Of a stretch of DNA of 64,000 nt, positions 36,346 to 49,109 are shown piece by piece. The DNA comes from Nymphaea colorata (taxonomy: Eukaryota > Streptophyta > Magnoliopsida > Nymphaeales > Nymphaeaceae). The notes under the pieces were generated by a model, which saw only the letters and a list, made by a program, of their open reading frames with translations, was not told the origin of the DNA and searched no databases. Every line of letters begins with the position of its first letter. Within the stretch, counting starts at the first letter, position 1. A program made the translations under genes and the position numbers. The stretch spans positions 6,067,500 through 6,131,499 of the forward strand of contig NC_045149.1 of the NCBI RefSeq assembly GCF_008831285.2, written 5' to 3'.

Positions 36346-38169
36346 ACAAAAAATTCTCAAATGTAAAAGCTCTCTTATAAACATCTCTTGCTTCTCTGCT
36401 TCCATTCATCCTGTAAGAAAGAGGATATTCGAGATGAAACATGACAGAAAACAGTTTTTAACATGCTTTGGCTATTCCACAATCCGAGCTGGTTATATGC
36501 ACATGCTAGTGCACAATCTTTTTGTGCATTGCTATGTTTAATGACCAAAATGTCCCTGGTTAATGGAAAAAGAAAACTTTTTGTATACAAAAAAAACGAA
36601 AGAAGTTTAAAAAAAAAAGAATATTTTTAGTAATTTCCAAAATACCCATATTCCTACCCATTTTTTTGACGTATATGTCTTACGTGCACCAAGTGGTGCA
36701 CACAACTTAGTCTCTTCACAATAGGGCAAGTTTCATTCAACACACTAAGAGCCTACAAAAAACAGTGTCCATTTAGTAACTTGAAAAGAAGAACACATGA
36801 ATAAAGGTTGGGTCATCAGTGACGTGAACTGATGCTTGTTCTTCTTTGATTCTAGCTAGGAAAATGTCAGTGAAAGTGACATTTCACTTGCACTAGTTTC
36901 ATATGCATTACGTGTAGTCTGAAATAGTACTGCATGTTACTGATTCTATTTTGGAAAACATCACCGAAGGTCTGAATCTTATTGGGTCATTGGCAATGCT
37001 ATTTCAGAAAACAATGCAAAGATCATAACATTGTTGGCTCTTCAGTGACACTATTTGAGATGACACTATGAAGATTAAAACAAGAGCCTTACTAGGCGGT
37101 GGAAAGTTATCCCCTCCTTCGCATATGTGATAATGATCATCCTTATGCGAATTGGTTATATGCTAGTTAGTTTGTGTGAGGATCCGAGGTTGCTTCTCCT
37201 TTTCCTTTTTCACTTCTGTTTTTTTGTCAGAAAGGGGATGGAGACAAACCAGAAAAGAAGCGAACATTGAAAGAAAATAATGTTTTTATATAGTTTGGTT
37301 GTGAAGCCTACGTCCATGGTAGGAGATCTCAAGGCAATTTTCATTCAATATTACACTTAAGCCTCCCGTTATGAGAACTTAAATAGGAATTTTACAAGCC
37401 GGTGTGATGTTATCCTTCCTTTATACATGCGATAATGATCATCCTCCTAGCCATATTTGGTTACTTTCTTGTCTGGGCAGAGAACCTGGCTAGACTTCTT
37501 GCTATAGTTATTGTTTTTATTACCGTAATCACCATGTTTTCCCTCGATGCAGAGTCCATTTATCAACCGGTTTCCTTGCCGAATTTGTCGCCACCTCTAC
37601 TTCATTATGCAACACAGCCTCTTCATGTTATGTGGCTTCATATTCTCTCACAAGCTAAATGGCAAGGATTAAATATTTAGTTTGAACCTGAAATTGTTGA
37701 AGGCATAACCAATAAGTGGTTTAGTAAGGAACAATTTGGGCCATTGAACTTAAGTGTTGCACTTGAACTAATTCTTTAGCCACAATTTGTTAGGAACAAA
37801 GTGAAGATCTATTATCTAGCAAGTGAATAGTTTCGGTATGTTTTCCTTAATTTTGAATTTTAGGATGATATGCTACATGATTAGCATTAATATTATCGCC
37901 CCAGATAGTTGCGATCATTGGTATTAATTCTAAGTTCTGAGAGAAGACAGGTAACGCAAGCCATCTTCGGAACATTGTTAACAATGCCTCTGTACGCAGC
38001 CTTGACACTCAATCTTAAGGCAACTTATTATTTCCTTTTGTTCCATGAAGTCACCAAAGCTTTGTGTCGTTCTTACTTGGAGCACAAGTGAGTGCATTCC
38101 TCTGACTTAGAAGAGCATGTAGAAGACATGGTCGATCTGAAACAGAACTAGACACATTGTCATACAATA
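36346..38169. other. Intergenic, no gene recognised
   Basis: Contains two related segments around 37100-37150 and 37400-37450 (GTTATCC...GATAATGATCATCCT). An 81-codon frame at 37435 and a 60-codon frame at 37909 show hydrophobic stretches but no convincing family motif. Confidence 0.4.
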
Positions 38170-38420
38170 CTGATAACAAATACATTATCATGCAAACGTT
38201 GTGAATATTATGCATGACAGTGTATATGATTGGATGTAATCACCTAAGCCACCCGTAAAAACCCTTAACGCACAACACTTGGCAATTGTTTATGTGACTG
38301 ATATCAAATATATCATCATAAAACTATTGCAAATATTATGCATAATAGCGTGGACAATTGCATGCAACCACCTATTAAAACCCTGAATCCACAGCATCTG
38401 GGCGATGGCTTGTGAGATAT
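38170..38420. repeat. ~125-bp diverged tandem duplication
   Basis: Unit 1 starts CTGATAACAAAT at 38170 and unit 2 starts CTGATATCAAAT at 38298. Both contain AATATTATGCAT, CACCTA and a following AAAACCCT. Confidence 0.85.
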
Positions 38421-41400
38421 CGCTTGCAAATAGTGTGTGCATCTAGAGACAAGACAATAACCTAATTGCTAATAGCAGCTAAATGCTCTTCTTTCAAATA
38501 ACATAGGGTTTGGACGACAATGTGAAAGAAAGAACAGAGGTTAGGCAATGGAAGTACCTTTTCTAGAGTTGATGAACCTTGAACATGAGTCTGATAGCGA
38601 TGTTCTGACAGATCTTTAGGGCTTCTAGGCTCTCTTTCAGAAGGTGTTTTTACTATTCTCAAGTTAGGGCATCTAAGAAGGGTCTGCGCTTTACTCAGAT
38701 TAAATCTACTTCTACTTAGTTGGTGCAAAATGAAACTCTTAACATGCCTGTTGGGTAGTTTTAGAATTATCGTAATGTACAGACATGAATCTCATTTTGC
38801 CTGCATTGAAGACAGTGGGGCAATTATGTCTTTTAAGTTTTCATGCGACTCTACGCCTCTCGACTCCAATTTGGTGATCAAAACCTAAAACCACATGGTA
38901 GCATCGGACCCACAGTGTACGAATTTTTCATGCACAAGGCCCGTGCATATAACCAGCTTCGTGCAGGTGTCCTAGTATAATATTCAATGATGCACATCCC
39001 AAATAGTCCACCAAAAAATCAAATGCCACGTGCAGCCCATGCCTTCCCTCTTTTGCACCTATGTATTGACAAGGGCATACTGATGAGTTCATGAACGAGA
39101 GAGTTTGAAAATGATATGGGCTGAGGATAATTCCATGTTGCGACAAACATCCATTGAGTCATGGAGCAGTACCAAAAATTACTGATATGCCACATGGGTA
39201 CTCCTAAGGAGCTGCCTCACCCAAATTGAAACGATCGAGTACCAGCACCCCACCCCATACTCATGTAACATAAACGTCTAGCTGATACTTCAGTGTGTAT
39301 GCAGAGTGGGGCCTATTGGGAGCTGGAAGCCCGAGCACTTGATCACATCTTGAGTTTGAATAGGTTTAAGTAGACAAGGAAGGCAAGTGCCGGCACCCTT
39401 GGTGGGAGTCCTTCACCCCCATACTGAATTCCCGAGGAATAAATCCATGGATGGTGGAAGCATGGCCTAGCTCAGGACATATATGCCTCCTCTATTGTTT
39501 AATGATCAAGACCATGATGGCAGCTCTTGCAAAGACATATATAAATTTTGGAACCGTTAATTTGAAACCTACGATCCAGGCTTTGCAAAGGTGGGAGAAG
39601 CACCGAGTTTGTCTACGAAGGAACAACCTATGATCTACGATGGAGATGTTACACTATAAAACCCACAAAATTTTTATTAATGGCCCATGAATCACTCAAA
39701 TGGATTGATAACACAGCCCATTTAAATGGTGCTTCCAAGGTCCAGCTTGGAGATGCTGAAACCTCCTATTTGAAGGGGTAATGAAACCCTATCCCATGCA
39801 ATGAGATGTTTGTAGAAGAGACTTCATTCCAAAGGAAAGTGGTTACTAACAAAATTTCTTCTTGACTGTGTCTGCAAGAGAAAGTAAGTTATCTCGTCTT
39901 CCAAGAACGAAGTTTGAATTTGCACCTGTAGCAGTACTAGCAACCAAACATTAGCATGGGGACGAGATGGTGAGCGGCAAGCCAAGATATGTATTGGTCA
40001 TTTGAACAACCAATTAGGACATGAGATGCAACTCGAGAGGTGTCCATGAACATATTGAACAAATATACCATGCATTTGAACTCATTGATCAACTGCTCCG
40101 GTATTGGGGTGAATATAGTCGGTATAATTTGGGAAGACCTTGAAATGCAGCACCAAGGCAAATTCAGAGAGGATGTTCGTTGGCCACTCTTCTAATTACG
40201 ATGACTAACAGGCCTCCCATTGCTAAGGTAACAACATAGTATTCTATACAGCCTTGACATACTCCATTCTCAAGAGTGAAGGCATCCCTCAGCTTGCCAT
40301 CGATGGATAAGATCATAGCAAAATGGCAAGTCAACTTCCACAACCATTTTAGCCACCGAGCACCAAAGTTTCATACCCTTGGGGCATTTGAAACAATAAA
40401 TGCCAAGAAATGAGATCAATAACCTTAGGTCCAGTTTTAACATGTAAAAAGGTCGCCTGGGGTAGCTATTGAGCATCCAATCACAGATGAAAAGATGTAT
40501 AGCTGATGGATGAAGCAGCTGGCAATCAAAGTTGCTGGTGTAAAGGTGAGTAGGCCACACCTTGGAAGTGGTCCTCTTAGGGGCAGACATAATGGAAACA
40601 GCAAGCCAACAAGGTCAAGGGACTTGTTTCTCTTTTGGAACAAGATGATCAAGATGATCAAATATCTATAGGGTGCCTCAAGACAGCCGAGGCTATATGA
40701 AGAGGGCACACCAAATACGGCCTTTTCCAGCATTTTTAAGCATCAAGAGGATATTTTCCAATCCCACATGCGGCATGATGGGACTCCCACACCCAGCGCT
40801 TTGAAGGGCATGGAGAACTGATAACCTTGCCCAGCATTTCATAAATTTTTTGGCTAAAGTTATAAAAAAAAGCCCATGCCCAGTGCGTAGCTGCTGCCAC
40901 TACGGTAGCTCAAATGATTCCCAAAACAAATTTACTGATTAAAAAGTCAGTGTACTTTGCTACTAGATAGAGAACCTTACATTGGGACAATCAAGCCAGT
41001 AATCTAGAATGGTCATCGTAGTTTTTTGTTTATAGCACTAAAGTGAACTGAGGCTGAAAATAATAGCAATTCATATCCAGTCTTAAAAAAATCTCACTTA
41101 CTAGGCTAACAAAGTCCAATAATACCAATGTCTTACTATAACCAAACCTATATATTTATTTACCTTGCTTGAAACTAATAAAACAAAACCATGAGATGAA
41201 CTACCTCCGTATCTAATCAGGTTTCTAGGAAATACAGACAAAGGCCAGATCTGTACAAATATCCAGCTCCCTATGGAACTTGATTGAAGTACAAAATAAA
41301 AAAGAAGAGAAAAAAGGTGTAGCTCCAACAAACAATTTTGAAGATGACATCTAACATGGGCCATCAAATAACGATGGGTTCGCAGGGTAAGAAATTCCAG

Positions 41401-41879
41401 ATCTAACAGTAAATCAGGGCCGAAAACAACATAAAATGACCATAAGAAAAGTCACTTTAAAGTGCCAACCCAGTCCTCCAAAATCTGACGCACATGAAGC
41501 TAGATCTCAAGTCTGATAAAAATATCTGAATCTATTGAAGAAAAACACATTACAAACGAGGTACACATGCAATACATTTACCTGCGATTGCTGTCCCTTA
41601 TTCATAGGAGGAAACGTAAGAAAAAGAAGCAAGGAGCTAGCTGTTGAGTTAGTTCCAACGGCTAGAAAACTAGCTGTCATGGCTAACCAACAACTAGCAT
41701 ATTTCACTTATGTATATTGAAAGAAAAAACAACCGTTTGTGAAGGTCACGCTGCCAATATCATAGGCGCCACAGTTTGTTAAGGTTATGGTGTTGGTATC
41801 TAATTGCCATCGGTTTGTAGCAAGTAACACTCGGTGTGATACTAGAAAACATATAAAGATGTTATATTTCTATTATCAA
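38421..41879. other. Intergenic, no gene seen
   Basis: About 3.5 kb with only short frames lacking motifs (for example 40270-40590 and 40437-40733 on the minus strand, which overlap in different phases). No RNA gene or transposon end is seen. Confidence 0.45.
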
Positions 41880-42500
41880 CAGCTCAGGAGTTACCAATTT
41901 GTAACCATTAGTTGAGCAAACTAATACCACCTTAAGAAAGCATTATAGCAAAACAACAGAAGTCACCGTAATGGTATTATGAATAGCATCTATAATTATC
42001 AATGTGTTGCAATCATAGTCGCCCTATTTTTCCTTGGTTTCAAGCATGTTTGGCTCCTCTGTTGCTGCTTATCATCCTCCTTCCATGTCTTCTCCTCGAG
42101 TGTCCCCACTGACAGGTACCTCCTCATCCGCTCCCTAGCATAAAAAAAATTACCAAAACCAATCAGCTACTGGAGTTATCAGTGTCTCACCATTAAGATA
42201 GTGGTCTAATATCAGAAAAGTACCTATAGTTACTGTAATGGTACAATAAACATCATCTATAATTATTGGTGTATTGCAACCAACAAAAAATTCCAACAAC
42301 AGCATTCGGGGATCAGTGGGAAACACAAATACATACCCTCTTCTTCCATTTCGTGCCTGTTTTATTCTCTCTTCCTCTTTTCCTTATGATCCTCGTCCTC
42401 TGTCTCCTTCAGTGCCTCCTTTTAAGACATCTTCTCCTCGAACATCTCTCTATCAGATGTCTCCTCATCCTTGTAATCCTCCTCCTCTTCCTCCTCAAAA
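41880..42500. repeat. ~270-bp diverged duplication
   Basis: GTAATGGTA...ATCTATAATTAT...GTGT(A/T)TTGCAA occurs at about 41969 and 42236. The following TCTTCTCCTCGA...CTCCTCATCC block occurs at about 42090 and 42440, at a spacing compatible with one duplicated segment carrying insertions. Confidence 0.7.
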
Positions 42501-44100
42501 TGGACCTCCAATTTCTTTTTGTGCTAAACGTCTTCTCTTTTTTCCCTTCCCTTTAATCGCTTCACTTGCTTTTATGTTTTTCAGTTGCTTTTCCCTTTCT
42601 TTGAATCTCATTCTTTCCTTTTTGATCTTTCTTGTTTCCTCTTCTAATTCCATTTCTTTCGTCGTCAACTTTCATTTTTCCTCGTCAATTCCTTCTGTTT
42701 CTATTTCCTGGAATAAGATCAGTAGACACGTCCTAATCCAGTGCTCTCTCTCCCATTTCCCATTACAGTGCTGCAGCAATTTTGTCATTGACCAGTTCCA
42801 GATCCTCATTCACGGAGATGCATTTGCTAGATATATCCAGAGAGTTAGTGGATGACAAGTCCAATGGTTTCAATTTGGTTTCTCTATGAAGTGGTGTGTC
42901 ATTCACATGTGGCAAATTTGATGGTATCAGTGTGACTGCTCTATCAACCAAAGTGTTACTCATATGTGGCATTGTGCTACTCGTAGTTACCAGTATCTGT
43001 TTGTGCATTTTGTTATGCTCTTCGAATGTCGCGGTCGCTGCTGTTGGTGGGTAGGGCCTCCGTGTGGGGCTTCTTTCTACTTAAGATTTTCTCAACCCAG
43101 TCACACTATCCTATTGCTTTGGAACCTTATCGACCAATGTTTTGCTATGCATATGGATGGCCACAATTTGGTTGAAGTATTGTTGACCAAGGAATGGTGT
43201 CAGCTTCCACATGGGCATAGAGTTAAGTATCAGCTCCTTCGCAAGGATGCACGTAGCTTCATCTATCTGCTTCTTGTTGTCGGGTAGATATTGCATCACA
43301 TCTCTCAAACTTACACCTTCCAGCGCACAAGCAATCTATTTCATAGTTCTTTCTGTTTTTCTTGGCTACTTCACCATGTCCTTCTGCTTAAGTTTCCACA
43401 GTAGATTCACTACATGTCAAGTTTTGGCTCTTATGCTTTACAATTCAACCGAATGTATAGAAGACAACACTCTCCTTCTACAGCGCCTTCCCAACTTCTC
43501 ATGCACAATCCAACTTCCAAAGCATCATGCTTCTTTAGCAGGGGTAGATTTTTTTGACTAAATCGATGCATCTCGACATGGGGATCGATTTGAAATCAGA
43601 CCGGCTTGACAATGAAATGAGACACGTCGATCAATCAAACATCCATGGACTCCAAACATTAAATCTGTTGTGCTTGAAAAGAGATCTTCCACCACATCTC
43701 CCTAATGGGAGGGACCAAGAGGGAGATCGTGAGGAATATGGATCCAAAAACTATTGAACAATACCCTTTAGCCTAACTCTTAATGCCATTAGGAGGGTAG
43801 TACCTAGAGAAATCAAACAAGAAATACATGCCCCATCCCGACCAGCTATATTACACTTTTTTTTTTTCCGATAGAGCAAGAGAGAAGGAGAGCGAGTACA
43901 CCCTTTTTCTCAAACACCTGATTTGGGAAAACTTAGACGATTAAACCTCATATCTAAGCTCCGAGGATACGAAATCATGTAAGGCCCGAGATCCAAAGGT
44001 TAACAAGCATAGCTGAAAAGCTCGAATTTGTATTTTTTTAAGTTTCCTACAAGCTTGAAAGGCTTAAAACCTTGCTTTTAAGTTGTTTTCTTAAGTGCGC
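42501..44100. other. Unrecognised region with low-complexity frame
   Basis: A 193-codon frame starts at 42274 and runs to 42855. Its product is Ser/Pro-rich and then Phe/Leu-rich because the DNA is a pyrimidine-rich tract (42340-42720). The minus-strand frames 42763-43008 and 43111-43308 have more ordinary composition but no motif I recognise. Poly(T) at 43855-43867. No gene is called. Confidence 0.35.
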
Positions 44101-44110
44101 CAATAGACTT

Positions 44111-44440
44111 GCTTCCGAAAAAGTTTCTCATCACTCTCTAAAAACCATTTTAATACATACAACCTGCTTATTGAAGATTAATAAACCTACAAATACGAAC
44201 AATGAACCTCTTCTAAGGCTTCCTTCGAAAAAAGTTCTCATCAGTCTCCAAAGTTCATTTTAATACATACGACCTGCTTATTGAAGTTGAATAAACCTAT
44301 AAATTTTGGGAAATGAACCTCTCTTTAGGCTTCCTTCAAAAAAAGTTCTCATCAATCTCCAAAGGCCATTTTAATACCTATAACCTACTTGTTAAAGATG
44401 AATAAATCTACAATTAAATATGTACTTGCTGAAGATTAAT
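44111..44440. repeat. ~110-bp tandem repeat, three diverged copies
   Basis: Units start near 44111, 44218 and 44329 with GCTTCC(TTC)RAAAAAAGTT. Each contains CATTTTAATAC(A/C)TA, ACCT(G/A)CTT and AATAAA(C/T)CTA. A partial fourth unit follows. Confidence 0.9.
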
Positions 44441-44479
44441 ATATCTCCAACTACGTAAATCAACCTCTCTTTACTGACA

Positions 44480-45407
44480 GTTACCAAATAGAAGCTTGGA
44501 GTTGTATAATGTTGTATTCAAATGCTAGAAAATTTTTGACCTAGAGAAAAATGTCATCATCATCCTTTTTTACGAAAATACCTATAAAAAAATTAAAGTT
44601 GGCTTTTGTACAAAATATGTGTTCAACTGTGAGAAAATTTTTTATTTTTTCAATAATATCCTTTTAAACAGAAAAAATATTTTTCTTTTTTACATAGAGA
44701 AAAAGGGTATGACCATCTTTTTTTTCCAAATTTGATGATTTCTTAAATAGGATTATACATGATTAAACTTCTAATAGATAGTTCTAGCAAAAATGAAACC
44801 CATACAAAGGAGAGGATAACTAAACAATAAACAAAGTCTAATTATAATTGAGAACAATAACTCTTTCTTGATATATGGCTTGATTGAGTTAGCATTAAAC
44901 AGAATATAGTGATCGACTGGCTTTTGTAAATTTCAATTTAATACATTTGATTGTTCCTTTCCTATAAAAGATATAATTTCATTTCTTGAAGCAAATTTCA
45001 ATATCACCACAACCATCAAAGCTATAATTTTCATTCCTTGAAGCAAATTTCAATATCATGAAGATATCTTGAACAAAATGTTAACCAATTAAATAACTTG
45101 CCGCCATTGAACTTTTTGCATGACTTCTATTGGGAACACATCCTTCAAGTGTAAAAAGATGGCTATCCAAAACTTGAGGTTGGCTTTTGTACAAATGGAG
45201 AAGGTTAACATCTTCAAATGCAAAATGAATTTCGACTTTTTTTTAAATATTATTGTTTTAAACTGAAAATTTATTTTCCTTCTAACATAGAAAAAAAGGA
45301 TGTGACCATCCTTTTTTCCAAACTTGATGGTTTCTTAAATATGATTGTAATGAAACTGCAACAATATTAGACTTTTATAGACAATTTCTAGCAAAAATGA
45401 GGCTCAT
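44480..45407. repeat. ~570-bp tandem repeat, left part (split by CACTA)
   Basis: GTTGGCTTTTGTACAAA occurs at about 44598 and 45180. Both units share the ACATAGA-AAAAA, TTGATGRTTTCTTAAATA and TCTAGCAAAAATGA landmarks. The second unit breaks off near 45405 where the CACTA element begins and resumes at 51288. Confidence 0.85.
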
Positions 45408-46723
45408 CACAAAAAGAGATTATTCCACCGAGACATGAAAAATATAATGTTGGTGAAAGTCGACTTTTACCAACATTCAGAGCCAAATGTTGGTAAGTAT
45501 GAATTTTCACCGATGTCAACTGGAGGACGTCGGTTAAAAGCAACATTTATTGACATGTGGTGCTATTGTATCGTTGAAATTGAAACTTTACCAACATTCA
45601 ACACCAGACATTAGTAAAAGTGGAAAAAAGCGTCTAATTTTACTTGCACATTATGGTTCTCGCATCGTTGAAACTTTTTGCCATTGAAGATTGCCAATGT
45701 CCAACTGAGTGGTAAAAAGTACATGTGTCGATTTAGTTTTTACCAATGCGTGACTTTACCTGTGTCTTTAAAACTTATATCCATCGGAACATTGCCAACA
45801 CGAGGATTGCATGTTGGCAAAACTCTACTTTGATTGACGTGTTGACTCTAGACGTCACTAATCTCTTTTTCACCGATGTGCCTCAGATGTCAATAACGTT
45901 TACCATATTAACATTACCAACATTTTTAAGTAATGTCTTAACCAATGTGTCACAAGCGTCGGTAAATGTTCCCTGACTTATTACTTCTGCCCAAACCCTT
46001 CCTCTCGTTTTTTCATTTTTTTTCTTTTTTATTTTCTTTTTCTTCTTCCTCCCACCAGCAATATTCCAGCAAGCTCTTTTTTTCATCATGTTTTTAGACT
46101 AATTCAAGCTTGAAAAGGTTGGTTCCTCAATCTACACTCTTATTTTTCTAATTTTATATTATTTGAAGTTATAACATGTTTGTAGGATATATATTTGGAT
46201 TTTTTCGACGACATAACACCATTTTTTGGTAGTATTAGGCCGTAAAATTTTGTAAGAATGTTTGTTGAGCTTAGTACCTTCAATTTGATATATTAATTGC
46301 ATAAAATCTCCATACAATCACAAAACCCCCAATGCTTTCATAATTTTTGTCATCACCAAATACCGACACATTGTGGCTGGGTTTCAACATCAAATTCAGA
46401 CCCCATCTAATTCAAGTACACATATACTTATTTGCAAAATATTAGTTTGATTGTGTTGGCATGTAAATTATTTTTTTGGATATTTGAATGTTTTTGGGCC
46501 CTAGCCTTTTTAGCCACCCATCTAGTGTCCGATCAGTTATGTAAATGACTGAAAATTTATAATTTTCTTGAACAGCTTAGATTGTAACATCATTTTGGAG
46601 TTATGTAGCATGTTACATTATTGTATGGTACAATAAATCTTTTGTTATAATATTTGAGTTACGGATAAACTGATATTTATGTTGCATATGTTAAAGGTGT
46701 TACTTTTTTACATTGTTTGAAAG

Positions 46724-48320
46724 ATGTTGGATAATCCGAATAAAATATTTAGGCACTTATTTGAAAGATTTCATGACGAGCTACCAATGAATATTCATTT
46801 TCATGAATCATAAACGAAATGATTAAAATTTAGCATTGACAATATTGGAGTTGATCATATTGAAGTTGGTTGTGCGGACTTATTAAAAGATGGGTAATTG
46901 ACTATCCTATTGCACATAATGCAATAGTGAATGGCAAACTGAGTTATTCTTGTGTAAGATGCAATAATGTCCTCACTCAGGCTACTAAAGATATCCTCAA
47001 TCACATCATATGTAACGGTTTTGTACAAGCGTATCTTTGTTGGGAATATCATGAGGAGAGCAAAATTTTAATATGAATGTGCATCGAAAACAGTTGTGGA
47101 AAACATTCAAGGGTTGCAATCAAACATATTTTATGTACAACCTAATGTATCATCTTCTCAGTGGCAGATAGTACAGAAAATTGTCAAATCAATGATGATT
47201 ATAAAAGATTAATTAAAGATGTTGAACATCCACTAAGGCTAGGGTGTAGCAGATTTATGAAGTTGAGTTTTTTAATACAGATGTTTCATACAAAAATTTA
47301 TGTGGGTGGACCGGAAATTGCTTTGTTGCTTGAGTTGGTAATAGAAGAATTTTCTACAGGGGTAGAACTACCAAAGTTAGTTGATAAGGCAAAGAAGATC
47401 ATTGGAGATTTGGGATTTGATTGCCAAAAAATTAATATATATCCTAATAATTATATGCTATTCAAGAATGAAGATGCAAACAAAAGATACATGTAATAAA
47501 TATGGTACTTCGCGATGAAAGGAAAATGATGATGAAGAGAGGAGATGACAAAGGCCAATAATAGTCAGAGGACATCAATGAAGTCTCTACAATATTTTTT
47601 CTTAACTGTACGGTTGAAGAAAATGTTCACAATGATTGAAGTTGCAAAACATATGACATAGCATAGTGACCAATGTGTAAAGGATAGAATCCTTAGACAC
47701 CCAACAAATCATGCAGCATGGAAGAACTTTGATGAGATGCACCCATCATTTGCATTTGAAGCTTGAAATGTACACTTGAGTTTGGTTAGTGATGGATTCA
47801 ACCCATTTGAAAATTTAAGTTCAACTTACAACATATGACTTATGGTGCTGATGATATATAATTTGCCACCTTGGATGTGCATGAAGCAAATCTATGTTGT
47901 TGACAATAATCAACTCAGGACCAACAACTCCAAACTTTGAATTGAAGGAGTACGTGTATTTGACTTTTATAGACCACAATATTTTTAAATGTGTGTATCT
48001 ATATTGTAGACCATACATGATTTTTTAGGATATGCGTACATATTGGGTTGGAGTGTGAAAGGTAAGCTAGCTTGTTCTGTCTGTTAAAAAAATTTCATGA
48101 ATCTTCCACTTCAAAGATGGGATGGTTATAAAGATACACGTAGTCGCAGACTAAAGCATAGTAAAAATATATGTTATATGGGTCATCGATTGTTGGCTGC
48201 CATTGAGTCATAGATATGAAAAAACAAACACATATTTGATGGTACACTGGAATATGAACAACTTCCCAACACATGTTTATAGGGTCAAAATTGTTGTATG
48301 ATATGATGTTGAAAAACATG
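46724..48320 (+). pseudogene. CACTA TNP2 transposase remnant
   Basis: The segment 46849-47075 carries the transposase-associated domain with SCVRCNN and NGFVQAYLCWEYHEE. From 47161, 111 open codons match the tnp2 N-terminus (PLRLGCSRFMKLSFLIQMF, FSTGVELPKLVDKAKK). Further fragments, with stops between them, are RILRHPTNHAAWKNFDEMHP, LVSDGFNPFENLSSTY, IYNLPPWMCMK, TIHDFLGYAYILGWSVKGK, and ICYMGHRLL at about 48170. TNP2 cuts the element ends; this copy cannot. The order of fragments matches the full-length family and no large internal part appears lost. Confidence 0.82.
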
Positions 48321-48519
48321 CTTATATGTATTTAGATGTATATTTACATTATTTATGACATTTATATATTTATATGTATTGTTACATATTAGAAAAAAAA
48401 TGGTTAAGGAGATTAACATATACCAGAAGATATTATTTGGTTTTCTCAATTTTCAAATATGAATGTATTCAGATATAAAGGGTTCATATTTAATAGATTC
48501 AGATTTCATACAAGGGATA

Positions 48520-48931
48520 ACATATATGAAATACCAGAATAATGGGTGGTTTTGTTAATGCACATGCTCCTAATGTTGGAGAAGGTTAATACTATGGATA
48601 TGTCACTCATATAATGGAGGTCAATTACTGTGAGAGACTAAAGTATGTGTTATTTAAATGTGAACGGTATGACATCATGACTACACGTTAAAGGGATATT
48701 AAAGTTGATGAATTCGGTTTCACATGTGTTAATATCAACTACCAATATATGAATGATGAACCATTTGTTTTATCATCTCAATGTCAAGAAGGTTTTTATG
48801 TAGAGGATCCAGTAGACAACAATTGGCATGTTGTTATTAAAACAAGACCAGGAGACTCGTACAACATATTGAGACATATGACAGAGTGTGATATAGATGT
48901 AAAAACTCATCAAATAGTCAAGCTGACATGA
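48520..48931 (+). pseudogene. CACTA DUF4216 domain remnant
   Basis: The last 60 codons (48749-48931) are open and read DEPFVLSSQCQEGFYVEDPVDNNWHVVIK; upstream are YYGYVTHIMEVNY and IKVDEFGFTCVNINYQY with one stop between. This is the DUF4216 domain that commonly follows tnp2 in the same plant CACTA ORF. Its biochemical role is unknown. Confidence 0.85.
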
Positions 48932-49109
48932 AGACGATGACATCCGTTGGGTTAGGAATGACGAACATGCAAAATTGGTTAATAATTGGTATGAATATAT
49001 CTTTTATGTCTTTGATTGTATAGATCCATTTTATGAATCCATTCTTTTCTTGTTGTACATATTTTTTTTTGTTATAATTTTATGTTTTGTATTGAAATTG
49101 ATGTAATGT

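Noticed and set aside
37909-38091. Possible MLO C-terminal fragment (TMPLYAALT resembles the family's PLYALVT)
   Set aside because: Only about seven residues agree; the surrounding residues and the expected upstream membrane helices do not.
42274-42855. 193-codon frame as a real gene
   Set aside because: Composition follows a pyrimidine-rich DNA tract (Ser/Pro then Phe/Leu), with no recognised domain, splice partner or promoter.
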